The position numbers were made by a program, and so were the translations under genes. Below are positions 35,911 through 45,176 of a stretch of 64,000 nucleotides of DNA, piece by piece (the stretch's first letter is position 1; the number at the start of each line of letters is the position of its first letter). Source of the DNA: Pachyseris speciosa (lineage: Eukaryota > Cnidaria > Anthozoa > Scleractinia > Pachyseridae); contig JAEMWC010000006.1 in the NCBI GenBank assembly GCA_016490735.1, forward strand, positions 1,069,501 to 1,133,500, written 5' to 3'. The notes under the pieces are model-generated. The model saw nothing but the letters and a program-made list of their open reading frames with translations, had not been told where the DNA came from and made no database searches.

Positions 35911-36081
35911 AAAAGATTTTTTCTTTGCCTCGTGTGGTTCCCTGTTTCCCTTTACTAGGGCTAACGCCCAGTGGGTTATTCATGGGTTTAAGTAGCACTT
36001 TAATTTACACTTCAGAGTTAATTCTCTGTTCCACTATTTGTGTTCCTAGTGCTACGCGGCACAACATTCTTTGATTAGTTA

Positions 36082-37955
36082 GCTATGCTCGCGCCACTTT
36101 CCCAACTAACTGTGACGTGCTCCAACATATTTTCCCGAGACTGACGCTGCATACACGCGCTTCCTGAAACTCTGGGGAGCCTGGATCCGGTTGTTCGAAA
36201 GGCGATTAACCCTAACCCACGACTAAGGGTTAACCGAACTATAGACCACACTTGACCGCTTCTTAACACTCAAAATATAGTTAAGTTCAAAACCTATGGA
36301 CAATACCTTTTCTGGCAATATTTTTATTGAGCAATAAGTAAAGTGCAGTCGTAGTTCAGTAGGTTAACTAGGGATTAGGTTAATCGTGCCCTGAACAACT
36401 GGGCCCTGATTGGTCAGTTTGTTGCGTCGTTGACGTCTATTTTGATTGACCAGAATGATTACTTTGGTCTTTGTTTTCTTGTCAGTCTACTGAAAACCGC
36501 TCTTATCTTAGATCTCTTTCGATAGATTATTCCGGAACAACTTCAAGAAACGAAATAGCCCCTGCATTTATCGACGTAGGGAAACTTACAAACGTCTTGT
36601 GGCACACGAATGATTTAAGCCCATACTTTGATTCCGTTAAGTTTCAGAAACTTCTCATGAGTGAGTTTTTATGCGGAACACCAGTCGAACGCAACTTTCA
36701 TTTTCCCCTTTTCTGTTGTTTATTTTAAACTTTATGTATAATACTCTGAGATATTTGTAGGTATGGCGCTAAAAAATATATTCGTTTAAGGTCTAAGGAA
36801 TAGCTTAAAACGGTGGCCTTTTTTGCATCTAACTAGGCCCTTTTTCAAGAGCTGCGAAAAATTTCAATCCTGAAAAAAACTACAATGCGTACAAATGGGT
36901 TTTCGTTTTAGTTTTCTTCTAAACCACCGGGAAAGCTGATTGCTTTAATTTTCTAAACAGTTTGTGCTTGTTTGAAATGAAACACCCTAGATCTAATAAC
37001 ATTATCAGGCATTTCAAGATGAAGATCTTGGCTCAGAGCGCTGGTTGTCTTAAACCACCTGCCTCGTTTCCTCAGTGACGTATTGTTTTCAGTTATATAA
37101 AACAACCAATCAGTGGCGTTAGTATTGAGAGCTAGTCTCTATCTGAAACAGTAGCCTTAGCACAATACAGGGAGTTGTCTTTAAATTCTGCTGTAGTTCA
37201 ACTGCTATACTGTATGGATTACTTCCGTGGAAAAACATCGAAAGCAGTCTTGACTGAATTGTATTTTAATAGGTAATCGCTCACCTAACCAATGTAACCA
37301 CCACTTCGTGAGAGCTTGGTAGCAATGAAAATTGAATTATTAAAGCGCTTCGTTAAAAATAAAAACTGTTGGCTGTATACATTGTTTTTTGGTATCAATT
37401 TTATTTTATTTTATTTTTTTTTAAATATAATTTACTTTTGGCCCTTTGTTTTGTAAATTATCCTTCCGGATTTAAGGAAGCATAACCGACAGCGATAACT
37501 GATTGTAACTATTTGTATTAAGACAGAAAAAACCGACATGTGAAACAGACATTACTTAGAGATCTTCCGAGACAGAGGTGATTGCCCATGCCATAGAACC
37601 AGAGCACAAGGATTAAATCAAATTTTGATTGTTGTCACGGCAAAATAAGTCAAGAACTTTGTCTAGTCCTCCAAGAGGAAACTCGAGTTACCGCCCCGTC
37701 CTCGTTATTTTCTAGACTAAGCCTCAAAATACTTGGGTAATTTCCGATTGATATATTTAACAATGACTTCGGTTTCTGAAACGACATCGGAAAGTCGAAA
37801 TCTCATAGGATTCATCGCTACCTTCTACTTTAATTTTCTTTTGTAGCTCTGGTATTGAGTTGTAGAACTTTGACAATATCCGCTCACCTCACTAATGCCA
37901 AATTTCGTAAAGAAACGAACTTTTAGAAGAAATGTGGTTACTTCCCTTCTTGAAT
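36082..37955. repeat. Downstream part of duplicated vWA unit A; otherwise non-coding
   Basis: 36082-37110 matches 59490-61090 (for example CGTGACGTGCTCCA, ACTGGGCC with TGATTGGT, and GCATTTCAAGATGAAGA), and in part 20610-21120. 37110-37955 shows no gene or recognised repeat. Confidence 0.6.
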
Positions 37956-37957
37956 TA

Positions 37958-37959
<2 letters not shown>

Positions 37960-38025
<66 letters not shown>

Positions 38026-38038
38026 ATACAAATAAATA
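37960..38038. repeat. (AAT)n / (GATAAT)n microsatellite
   Basis: About nine AAT repeats are followed by about five GATAAT repeats. The leucine-rich frame read from the opposite strand is a microsatellite artefact. Confidence 0.9.
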
Positions 38039-39413
38039 AAAAAGCGGCAACGTTTCTATGAGTCACCAATAATTTTCAGTATTTGCAAACTTTAAAATTT
38101 TCGGACGAATTTCAAGCTCTTACTAGTAGTTTATGATAAACCAACCACAACAACCCTGCGTGGAAGCCAAAGGACGACTCTTAAATTATTCTATAATCGG
38201 AAGAGTTAACATTACAGGACTAAATCCTGAATCTGTAGAATAACACACACTAAACTTCACAGGGATTTACTAGGGATTCACATTGTTATGACTTGTTTTA
38301 AGATGCCCAACGCCCGTGTTAATTGGCTTTACCGCTCATTACATCTTTCCTTTAACTTCCTTTTTTTAAACTTCAAATTAATTAACATTTAGGTGTCGCT
38401 TCTTTGGTAAAAGGTTCTTGAACCCAGGAAGCTATTAATTAGGTTAAGTGCAGATTAAAAACCTCGCGTGATTTGCCATAGCTACTGTGGAACCTACAAG
38501 CACTGGATGGTCGTTTATATGTTTGTTCTCCCTCTCACCCGTGCAAAATCCTTTGAAAACATCGAGTTTTGTCAAGAGATGGTCATCAAGGATTGCACCA
38601 CTGATTTAGGCGACGTCTTTCAATCGACAGAGGAAAGAACTGAGCCACATCAGAAATTTGAAAAGTGCCTAGAATTACAGGTGAGGACGGGAAATCTCTG
38701 GCATAGGGCGGGGGATTTGAATTCGCATCATTTTTGCTGTTCAAATGGCCAACCTCATGATGCTATCGTTTGTCACAAGTGTACAAATTCCCAGCCCTAC
38801 CTCCTCCTGCAGAAAAAGGCATTCATGAAAACAGTGATAGCAAAATCTTCAATATGTCGCTTCTTTTAATAGCAAAAAATGCCATGGAAAAGTAAATTAA
38901 CTTGTCCTACTGAACAAGACAGCAAAACAGGGAAATTCTGATACAGTTCTCCGCAGGAACAAAATAAGTTTTGTTTCTTTGAGTAACTAATGGCCATAAA
39001 CAAGCCTACATCAGTAGCTGATTTCAACTCCCAACATTACTATGATCTGCTATCCGTTCCCAAAACCTTTCTGCTTTATAACAGGACTGTAATAGCTATG
39101 TCCTAAAGTGGTCACGAATCGCGTATGAACAAAACCTGAACAAGACATTTGGACATGAAATATCTGTACTGGCTTTTAGACTTGATTACAAGGCAGTTAA
39201 AGTTTTTGTTTTTGATATCACTTCATCGATACTACCACAATGTATTCAAGCACGACATTGAAGAAATACCTAAGCGCTAAATAGAACCCGATGATCTCTG
39301 CTAGCTACAGAAGGTCACCCATCCTAACCAGTTCTCTCAGTGCCGAACTTCGGTGGACCGGCCCCAGGCCACTAACAAAAAAGATCAAATGTCCCGACCC
39401 ACGGGACTCAACG
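38039..39413. other. Non-coding; one doubtful 133-codon frame
   Basis: The plus-strand frame at 38468-38869 has several cysteines but no signal peptide, domain or recognisable similarity. A GT at the downstream edge could be a splice site. It is not called as a gene. Nothing else is supported. Confidence 0.4.
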
Positions 39414-39539
39414 AATGATCAAAAGCAATGAGTGGCTTCAGCTTACTTGATCACATTAATTTGTGAAGTATCCTTGTCACTCCAGCCACATCCCACAAGC
39501 TTTACGTTTTCATTGCTTGTTTTATTGATATGTGGGTAC

Positions 39540-39624
39540 TTGAGCCTGAGCATTAGCTATGCCATGCTGATGAGGCCTAACAAGGCCGAAACAGCTGTCC
39601 ATGGCTGCTAATGCTTGGGCTCAA
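39540..39624 (+). ncRNA. Type I hammerhead ribozyme 1 (retrozyme)
   Basis: Core: CTGATGA at 39567-39573, stem II GGCC-TAACAA-GGCC at 39574-39587, GAA at 39588-39590. Stem III is the palindrome ACAG/CTGT at 39591-39598, followed by C17 at 39599 in a GTC cleavage triplet. Stem I pairs 39540-39566 (TTGAGCC, AGCATTAGC and GCCATG segments) with 39600-39624 (CATGGC, GCTAATGCT and GGCTCAA), leaving internal loops in the place of the usual loop-loop contact. All invariant core bases are present. Stem III has no loop within one unit, so a dimeric fold using two units is likely. Predicted cut: between 39599 and 39600. Confidence 0.85.
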
Positions 39625-39793
39625 TCTTTGCTTTGGTAGATTTAAGGGGTAATGCCCGCTACCTTGTGGCCTTAGTGCCTTTTGAGTGGCTTCAGCTTAC
39701 TTGATCACATTAATTTGTGAAGTATCCTTGTCACTCCAGCCACATCCCACAAGCTTTACGTTTTCATTGCTTGTTTTATTGATATGTGGGTAC

Positions 39794-39878
39794 TTGAGCC
39801 TGAGCATTAGCTATGCCATGCTGATGAGGCCTAACAAGGCCGAAACAACTGTCCATGGCTGCTAATGCTTGGGCTCAA
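39794..39878 (+). ncRNA. Type I hammerhead ribozyme 2 (retrozyme)
   Basis: The second copy is 254 bases on: CTGATGA at 39821-39827, the same stem II, GAA at 39842-39844 and GTC ending at 39853. Stem III is ACAA/CTGT, so one pair is lost to A-C compared with copy 1. Stem I is unchanged. Cutting at both sites would release an exact 254-nt RNA. Confidence 0.82.
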
Positions 39879-39997
39879 TCTTTGCTTTGGTAGATTTAAG
39901 GGGTAATGCCCGCTACCTTGTGGCCTTAGTGCCTTTTGAGTGGCTTCAGCTTACTTGATCACATTAATTTGTGAAGTATCCTTGAATGATCAAAAGC

Positions 39998-40207
39998 CCC
40001 TACCACAGGAAAACCTCTTACGTCAACCGCCCCGCCTATGCCCGTTCTCTCCCCACTCCCCCTCCTGCAGCGTAACATTGATAGGTGCATTAAAGAAATG
40101 GGAAGGCATCACGCCTGATCCGACATCAACTGTGTATCTTCATCAGTGTATCGCGTTTCTGCCTGGCAGTATGGTGGCAGTTTATACGTTTGCTTGGACG
40201 CGCCACA
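39998..40207. other. Non-coding spacer
   Basis: Nothing is recognised. A 123-codon frame that starts inside the retrozyme and runs through the C/G tract is a chance frame. Confidence 0.5.
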
Positions 40208-40650
40208 CCCCCTCCCCCCCCCGGGGGGGGGGGGGCGCTTCCTTACATGGGCTATATAGGTATGTGCGGCCCCAAAGGGTATGGTTTATAAGCCGTTTTG
40301 GTCTGAAATAGGGTATCGATTTTAACCATTTTGGTCTGAAATAGAGTGTGGTTTGTGCACTTAATTCCTGAATTGAGTATCCTTTGTAGAAGAAGCTACT
40401 TCTTTATAATCAGGCGATAAGACCATCAACAAAATAGTCACAAAAGCCTTCTCAAATTAAATGTTTACACCAACCGTGTAAATAGGTCTGAAATAGGGTA
40501 TTGAATTTTTAGTCAGGTCTGAAATAGGGTAGGGAAAATCGAAGATTTTGGTCTGAAATAAGGTAAGGGTTTCAGGAGGTGGGTCGCACACCCCCTCACA
40601 ATTTTCCTGGGAGTCCCCCCCCCCCCCAACCCGGGGGCGCCACCTGAACA
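40208..40650. repeat. Repeat element bounded by C/G homopolymers with five GGTCTGAAATA motifs
   Basis: The edges are CCCCCCCCCGGGGGG (40212-40236) and CCCCCCCCCCCAACCCGGGGG (40614-40636), both next to GGGGGCGC. Between them GGTCTGAAATAGGGTA or a near match occurs at about 40303, 40331, 40484, 40524 and 40552. It looks like a non-coding dispersed element with internal repeats. The family is not known to me. Confidence 0.5.
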
Positions 40651-40757
40651 ACCTCGGGAGGTAACTAAAGGTAAAGGTAAAATCTTTATTTAAACACGGT
40701 ATTTCCTTCAGGTTTTAAAATATTTAATTAAATAAATCTAACTACCTAACCAAATAA

Positions 40758-43700
40758 GATTATAAATAATCTTTCTTGGAGAAGAAGTAATCCCGAAGTG
40801 CACTGTCGCTTGGACTTCTTTTTAACTAGCACGAGTCTTCACACAAAAACTACTAAAGCGGACATTTTACCTGGATATAAAACAGACCACTCTCTTGTAA
40901 CTCTACATCTTGTACACAATCAAAACCCTAAGGGACCGGGTTTTTGGAAGTTAAATACTTCTCTCCTGTCAGACGAGGAATATGTCAAATTAATGAAGAG
41001 CACAATTGCTGAAGTAGCCAACGATTATGAACATAACAATGACGTTGACGCTGTTCTCCTGTGGGACACCATGAAAATGCAAATACGATCAAATTCGATA
41101 ATTTACGCGAGGAAAAAGAAAGCTAAAATGAAAGTGGAGGAAGAAAGCCTTGAATCTGATATACTGTCTCTTCAAAAGAGACTGGAAGAAAACAATCTTA
41201 CCGAAAGTCGTAGAAAAGAAATCTCAAATCAATTAAACCTCAAAATCCTCCTTAAAACATAAAACTCGTGGGGCAATATTAAGATCCAAATCCCGCTGGT
41301 ATAATGAAGGAGAGAAGAACACGAAATACTTTTTATCTCTGGAGAAACGTCACTTTAACCAAAAGACTATTAAACATCTACAGTTAGCCGATGACAGAAT
41401 CATTAATAACGATAGTGAGATTCTTGAAGAAGCGAAATCTTTTTACCAAAACCTATACACCTCGAGTAACCCTCCATATTCTAAAGTCAGCGAGGAACTT
41501 TTCTTTCCGGAAGGAAACACTTTAACTTTAGACGAGATCGAGCAAAGAGAATGTGAAGGTCTGTTAACGGAGACCGAATGCTTGGAAAGCTTGAAAAATA
41601 TGGAAATAGGTAAAAGCCCTGGGAGTGACGGCCTACCAGCCGAATTTTACAAGGTTCTCTGGAACGATATCCATCCTCACTTAATAAATGCTTTAAATAG
41701 CGCATATACAAAGGGCTTGTTATCAGTTACTCAAAGGAGGGGCTTGATCTCCCTCATTCCCAAAAAGAACAAAGCTACGAATGTCTTAAAGAATTGGAGG
41801 CCAATTACTCTTCTCAATTGTGATTATAAAATAGCCGCTAAAGCTATTGCTAGCCGGATACGAAAAGTCTTACCAAAAATAATCAATAATGATCAGATTG
41901 GTTTTATGAAAAACAGATTCATTGGAGAAAATATTAGGCTGATAGATAGCATCATAAATTACACAAACAAAAAACAAATTTCAGGTCTATTATTATTCGT
42001 GGACTTTGAGAAGGCTTTTGACAGCCTAGAATGGTCCTTCATCGAAAAAACTTTAGACTATTACAACTTTGGATCGTCCCTAGTGGCTTGGGTAAATCTT
42101 TTCTATACCGATATTAGCAGCTGCATACAGAACAACGGCTGGGCATCAGACTTTTTCACCTTGAGTCGTGGAGTAAGACAAGGTTGTCCACTTTCTCCTT
42201 ATTTATTCATTTTATGTGCAGAAATACTAGGTAGTGCAATAAGAAAGGATGAAAAAGTCCGTGGTATACAGGTCCTTGGAACGGAATGCAAAATATCACA
42301 ATATGCAGACGATACAACAATGATTTTGGATGGCAGTGAAACATCCTTTTCTAGAACTCTGTATATGCTCGATACATTTGCGCTCCCTTCTGGCCTAAAA
42401 GTCAACTATGAGAAGACCGAAGCCCTCTGGATCGGCTCATGTCGAAATTTGAACGTTAAGCTACACGCAAATAAACCAATAACATGGGCTGAAGGAAAGG
42501 TCTACGCCTTAGGAGTATGGTTCTCGACAGCAGAAAAAAATGCCGTCTTGGCTAATCTGTCTGACAAAATTGAAAAATTGAAGAAGATTCTAAACAGGTG
42601 GTCTATCAGGAGACTCACTCTTTTGGGTAAGATTGCAGTTATAAAAAGTTTGGCGGTGTCTCAGGCTGTTTATGTCCTGTCTTCTCTCCCAACACCTCCA
42701 GGTGTCCTAAAAGAGATAAACTCTGCGCTGTATGAATTCCTCTGGGATGGCAAGGGCGACAAAATAAAAAGGACTGAAATCGTTAATGACTATGATAAGG
42801 GATGTCTTAAAATGATTGACGTTCATAGCTTTAACGAATCGTTAAAATTAAAATGGATTCAAGGTTATTTAGATGATAATAACCAAGGTAAATGGAAGCT
42901 CTTTTTTGATTACCACCTAGGAAAATATGGAGGGAAGCTATTGTTTCTTAGTAATTTAAAATGGCAGGACGCCTCAAGGCTTAATATAACTGATCCATTC
43001 CTAAAAGAGATTGTTCATTTCTGGTCCAATTTAAACTATAGAGATAAGAATTTGGAATTTGTCTCCTCCCGAATCTGGCATAACTCGATGATTAGAATCG
43101 GAAATCAACCCTTTTTTTATAAATCGTGGTTAGATGCAGGTGTGGAAACAATTGAAGATCTGTTGGACAATGAGCAAAATTTTCTGAGCTATGCTGCTTT
43201 TGCAGCGAAATTTAAAACCAACATTAACTACCTCGAATACTACAAAGTTGTGACCGCCTTGAAATACTTCAAGAAGTTTTGTTCACCGGATATCAATAGG
43301 CCATGTCCAAAAGGTGTCATTGAGGTTGTCCAGTCTTCACGGAAGGTTGTTAAAGAGCTTTATCGGCTTCTCATTCAAAAGAGAGCTTCCAACCCAACAA
43401 GAAGCGAGGAGAAATGGTTATCTCAAGGGGAAGTACTCGGAATATCCACTGTCAGTTGGAAAAATACATATCGGTTGCCCTTTTTATGTACGAGGGAAAC
43501 AAAGCTTAGAGTCTTTCAATTCAAGCTCCTGCACAGAAGGATTGCTACTAACGATTTTCTCGTTAAAATAGGATTAAAACAAATCGACAGTTGTTCCTTT
43601 TGTGAAGAAAGTACAGAAACCCTTATCCATCTCTTCTGGAATTGTAAATATACAATGGCCTTTTGGGAGGAAATTTTCCAATGGATATCACAAAATTTTA

Positions 43701-44239
43701 GCGGATTAAAGGACTTTCAACTCTCCTCGCCTCTTTGTCTGGGCATTATTGACGAAATATCTGATCTGCTAGTTCATCACGTACTCCTTATTGCGAGATA
43801 TTATATTTACTCCTGCAAGTTAGCAAATGCCCTTCCTAGGCTGGAGGTTTTCATACAGCAAGTTATAAATTCTATGAATGTTGAAAGACAAATAGCTTCT
43901 GGGAACAACGCTAGGAAAGCATTTCAACAAAAGTGGTCTCGTTTTAATAGAAGGGCCCCTCTACCTTAAGTCTTCAGGTAAGAGGTTATAATTGCGGCAG
44001 TTGCAACATAAGTCGATAGTTTGTAAGGTGTATCCAAGTTATATTTACATCAATATCCATCCTCGGTGAGCGCGTGCGTGGGTGATTATTGTTTGAAGAG
44101 TAGTGGTTAATTTTCGTTTCTTTTTCTTTAAAGTGACTTTATCCCTTATTATTTTCTTGTAGTGTAGTAATATGTTATTGTTGTAAATCTATGTTCTATG
44201 TTTCCAATAACATGTGAAAAAAAAAAAGATTATAAATAA
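40758..44239 (+). mobile_element. 5'-truncated L1/Tx1-group LINE with 13-bp target duplication
   Basis: AGATTATAAATAA is duplicated at 40758-40770 and 44227-44239. The insert starts inside the endonuclease domain and ends with a run of 12 A residues (44216-44227). The 3' UTR is about 250 bases. The insertion keeps clear target duplications and a nearly open reading frame, so it is fairly young. Confidence 0.9.
40771..43969 (+). pseudogene. LINE ORF2: endonuclease C-terminus, reverse transcriptase, Cys-rich tail (frameshifted)
   Basis: The frame opens at the truncation point with SWRRSNPEVHCRLDFFLTS, the end of an APE-type endonuclease, and continues through TDHSLV. A one-base frameshift near 41240-41250 moves the reading into the second frame (GAILRSKSRWYNEGEKN), open to the stop at 43967-43969. 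The last 795 codons (from 41582) hold all reverse transcriptase blocks: SPGSDGLPAEFYK, NWRPITLLN, FVDFEKAFDS (about 140-149), RQGCPLSPYLF and YADD (241-244). A CxxC...H...C cluster (SCSFCEESTETLIHLFWNC) follows. The protein is not functional as annotated, since the endonuclease is truncated and the frame broken. Confidence 0.9.
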
Positions 44240-44260
44240 CTACTAGAATAAAAAACATGA

Positions 44261-44265
<5 letters not shown>

Positions 44266-44301
<36 letters not shown>
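44266..44301. repeat. (TA)n microsatellite
   Basis: About 18 TA repeats lie just downstream of the LINE. Confidence 0.9.
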
Positions 44302-44302
<1 letters not shown>

Positions 44303-44305
<3 letters not shown>

Positions 44306-44637
44306 AGTAAGGTAGGGAGGGGATATATTAGCAACTGATTGCCTTAATTATTTAGGATCACGAGCCTATTCCCATTTGGATGGCGATTCATTAGAGATTT
44401 CTGAGAAATACAAACAGACAAGGTTAATTTGGGAACAGAAATCAACAACTAAGTAATTAAGTGAAAATGTGGCTCAGCCACTTAGTTGTTGATTTCTGTT
44501 CCCAAATTAACCTTGTCTGTTTGTATTTCTCAGAAATCTCTAATGAATCGCCATCCAAATGGGAATAGGCTGGTGATCCTAAGTAATTAAGGCAATCAGT
44601 TGCTAATATATCCCCTCCCTACCTTACTGTACTTAAT
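44303..44637. mobile_element. Inverted SINE dimer (palindrome of about 330 bp)
   Basis: The arms run from AGTACAGTAAGGTAGGGAGG (44303) to CCTCCCTACCTTACTGTACT (44615-44634) and meet at GTGGCTCAGCCAC (44470-44482). The centre is the 3' end of the tRNA-like head of the SINE found at 44801. Thus two headless bodies of that SINE are joined head to head. Confidence 0.75.
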
Positions 44638-44800
44638 TAATTTCCAGGGGGATTTGGCCGTGCATCGCCGATCGACCGGGGAGTAGTGACGTGATCCTGA
44701 TTGCAGAAGATGTGTGAAATTGTCTCCTCGGACCTTACCATCAGATGGCCACACTGTGTATGTGTTGTACAGTAAAAATATGTGTCCAACCAGTGTGGTT

Positions 44801-44872
44801 GGTTCAGTGGCCTAGTGGTTAAGGCATCCGACCGGTAATCTGGACACCCAGGTTCGTTTCCTGGCTGAGCCA
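44801..44872 (+). tRNA. tRNA-like SINE head (Thr-like anticodon GGT uncertain)
   Basis: GGTTCAG pairs with CTGAGCC (seven pairs with one G-U). It has GCCTAGTGGTTAAGGC (A-box), CCAGG TTCGTTT CCTGG (T arm, B-box partly decayed) and then A. U33 is missing, which argues against a working tRNA. The following sequence (CACTTAATTACTTAGTTGTT...) is the SINE body seen in the palindrome upstream. Confidence 0.55.
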
Positions 44873-44921
44873 CATTTTCACTTAATTACTTAGTTGTTGA
44901 TTTCTGTTCCCAAATTAACCT

Positions 44922-44926
<5 letters not shown>

Positions 44927-44990
<64 letters not shown>
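44927..44990. repeat. (TA)n microsatellite
   Basis: About 31 TA repeats directly abut the 3' end of the left PLE copy. Confidence 0.9.
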
Positions 44991-44992
<2 letters not shown>

Positions 44993-45025
44993 CTTCACAG
45001 GAGTTCAGGCTTCAGGAGTAATCAT

Positions 45026-45096
45026 CGTTTTATTGCGACAGTGCTGTTTCGTATGGTTCAAAATTATATGACCACACTCATCAGGCAACTTTAACG
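45026..45096 (-). ncRNA. Hammerhead ribozyme of the left PLE copy
   Basis: This is the mirror image of the plus-strand motif at 48871-48941, with the same sequence on the minus strand. CTGATGA, stem II, GAA, stem III ACAG-CA-CTGT and GTC are all intact. It lies about 30 bases inside the 3' end of the element. Confidence 0.75.
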
Positions 45097-45176
45097 ATTT
45101 AGTGTTAAAACTAACAGAACTGGCAGTAAAATATGAATGGTTGTTATGGGGATGCGTTACATTCAAGCCATTGTAT

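Larger units (their letters stand above)
34541..36081. mobile_element. Array of tRNA-derived SINE units inserted as one block (14-bp target duplication)
   Basis: TCTTTGATTAGTTA occurs at 34541-34554 and 36068-36081 and flanks 1513 bp of inserted DNA. The corresponding empty site is kept downstream of gene B at about 59472-59490. Inside, a 298-bp unit is repeated in direct orientation (34555-35626, three full copies and a truncated fourth). The orientation then flips at about 35627 and about 1.5 units follow in reverse to 36067. Each full unit holds a tRNA-like sequence. Units appear identical, as a 122-codon chance frame is repeated without change. A flanking duplication of this size points to LINE-type target-primed insertion. 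Confidence 0.88.
39414..39997 (+). mobile_element. Retrozyme: tandem 254-bp element with hammerhead ribozymes and 13-bp target duplication
   Basis: AATGATCAAAAGC flanks the element on both sides (39414-39426 and 39985-39997). The 558 bp between consist of just over two direct copies of a 254-bp unit (starts of GAGTGGCTTCAGC at 39430, 39684 and 39938; the third copy ends after 47 bases). Each full unit contains a type I hammerhead ribozyme. The element has no protein-coding capacity. Tandem small repeats with self-cleaving hammerheads that end in long target duplications fit metazoan retrozymes, which are thought to move through circular RNA with help from another retroelement. Confidence 0.85.

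Noticed and set aside
34596..35995. Repeated 122- and 140-codon frames
   Set aside because: They are the SINE unit translated across its tRNA-like head. Such frames are common artefacts of gene prediction.
38468..38869. 133-codon plus-strand frame as a gene
   Set aside because: There is no domain, signal peptide, convincing start context or paralogous support.
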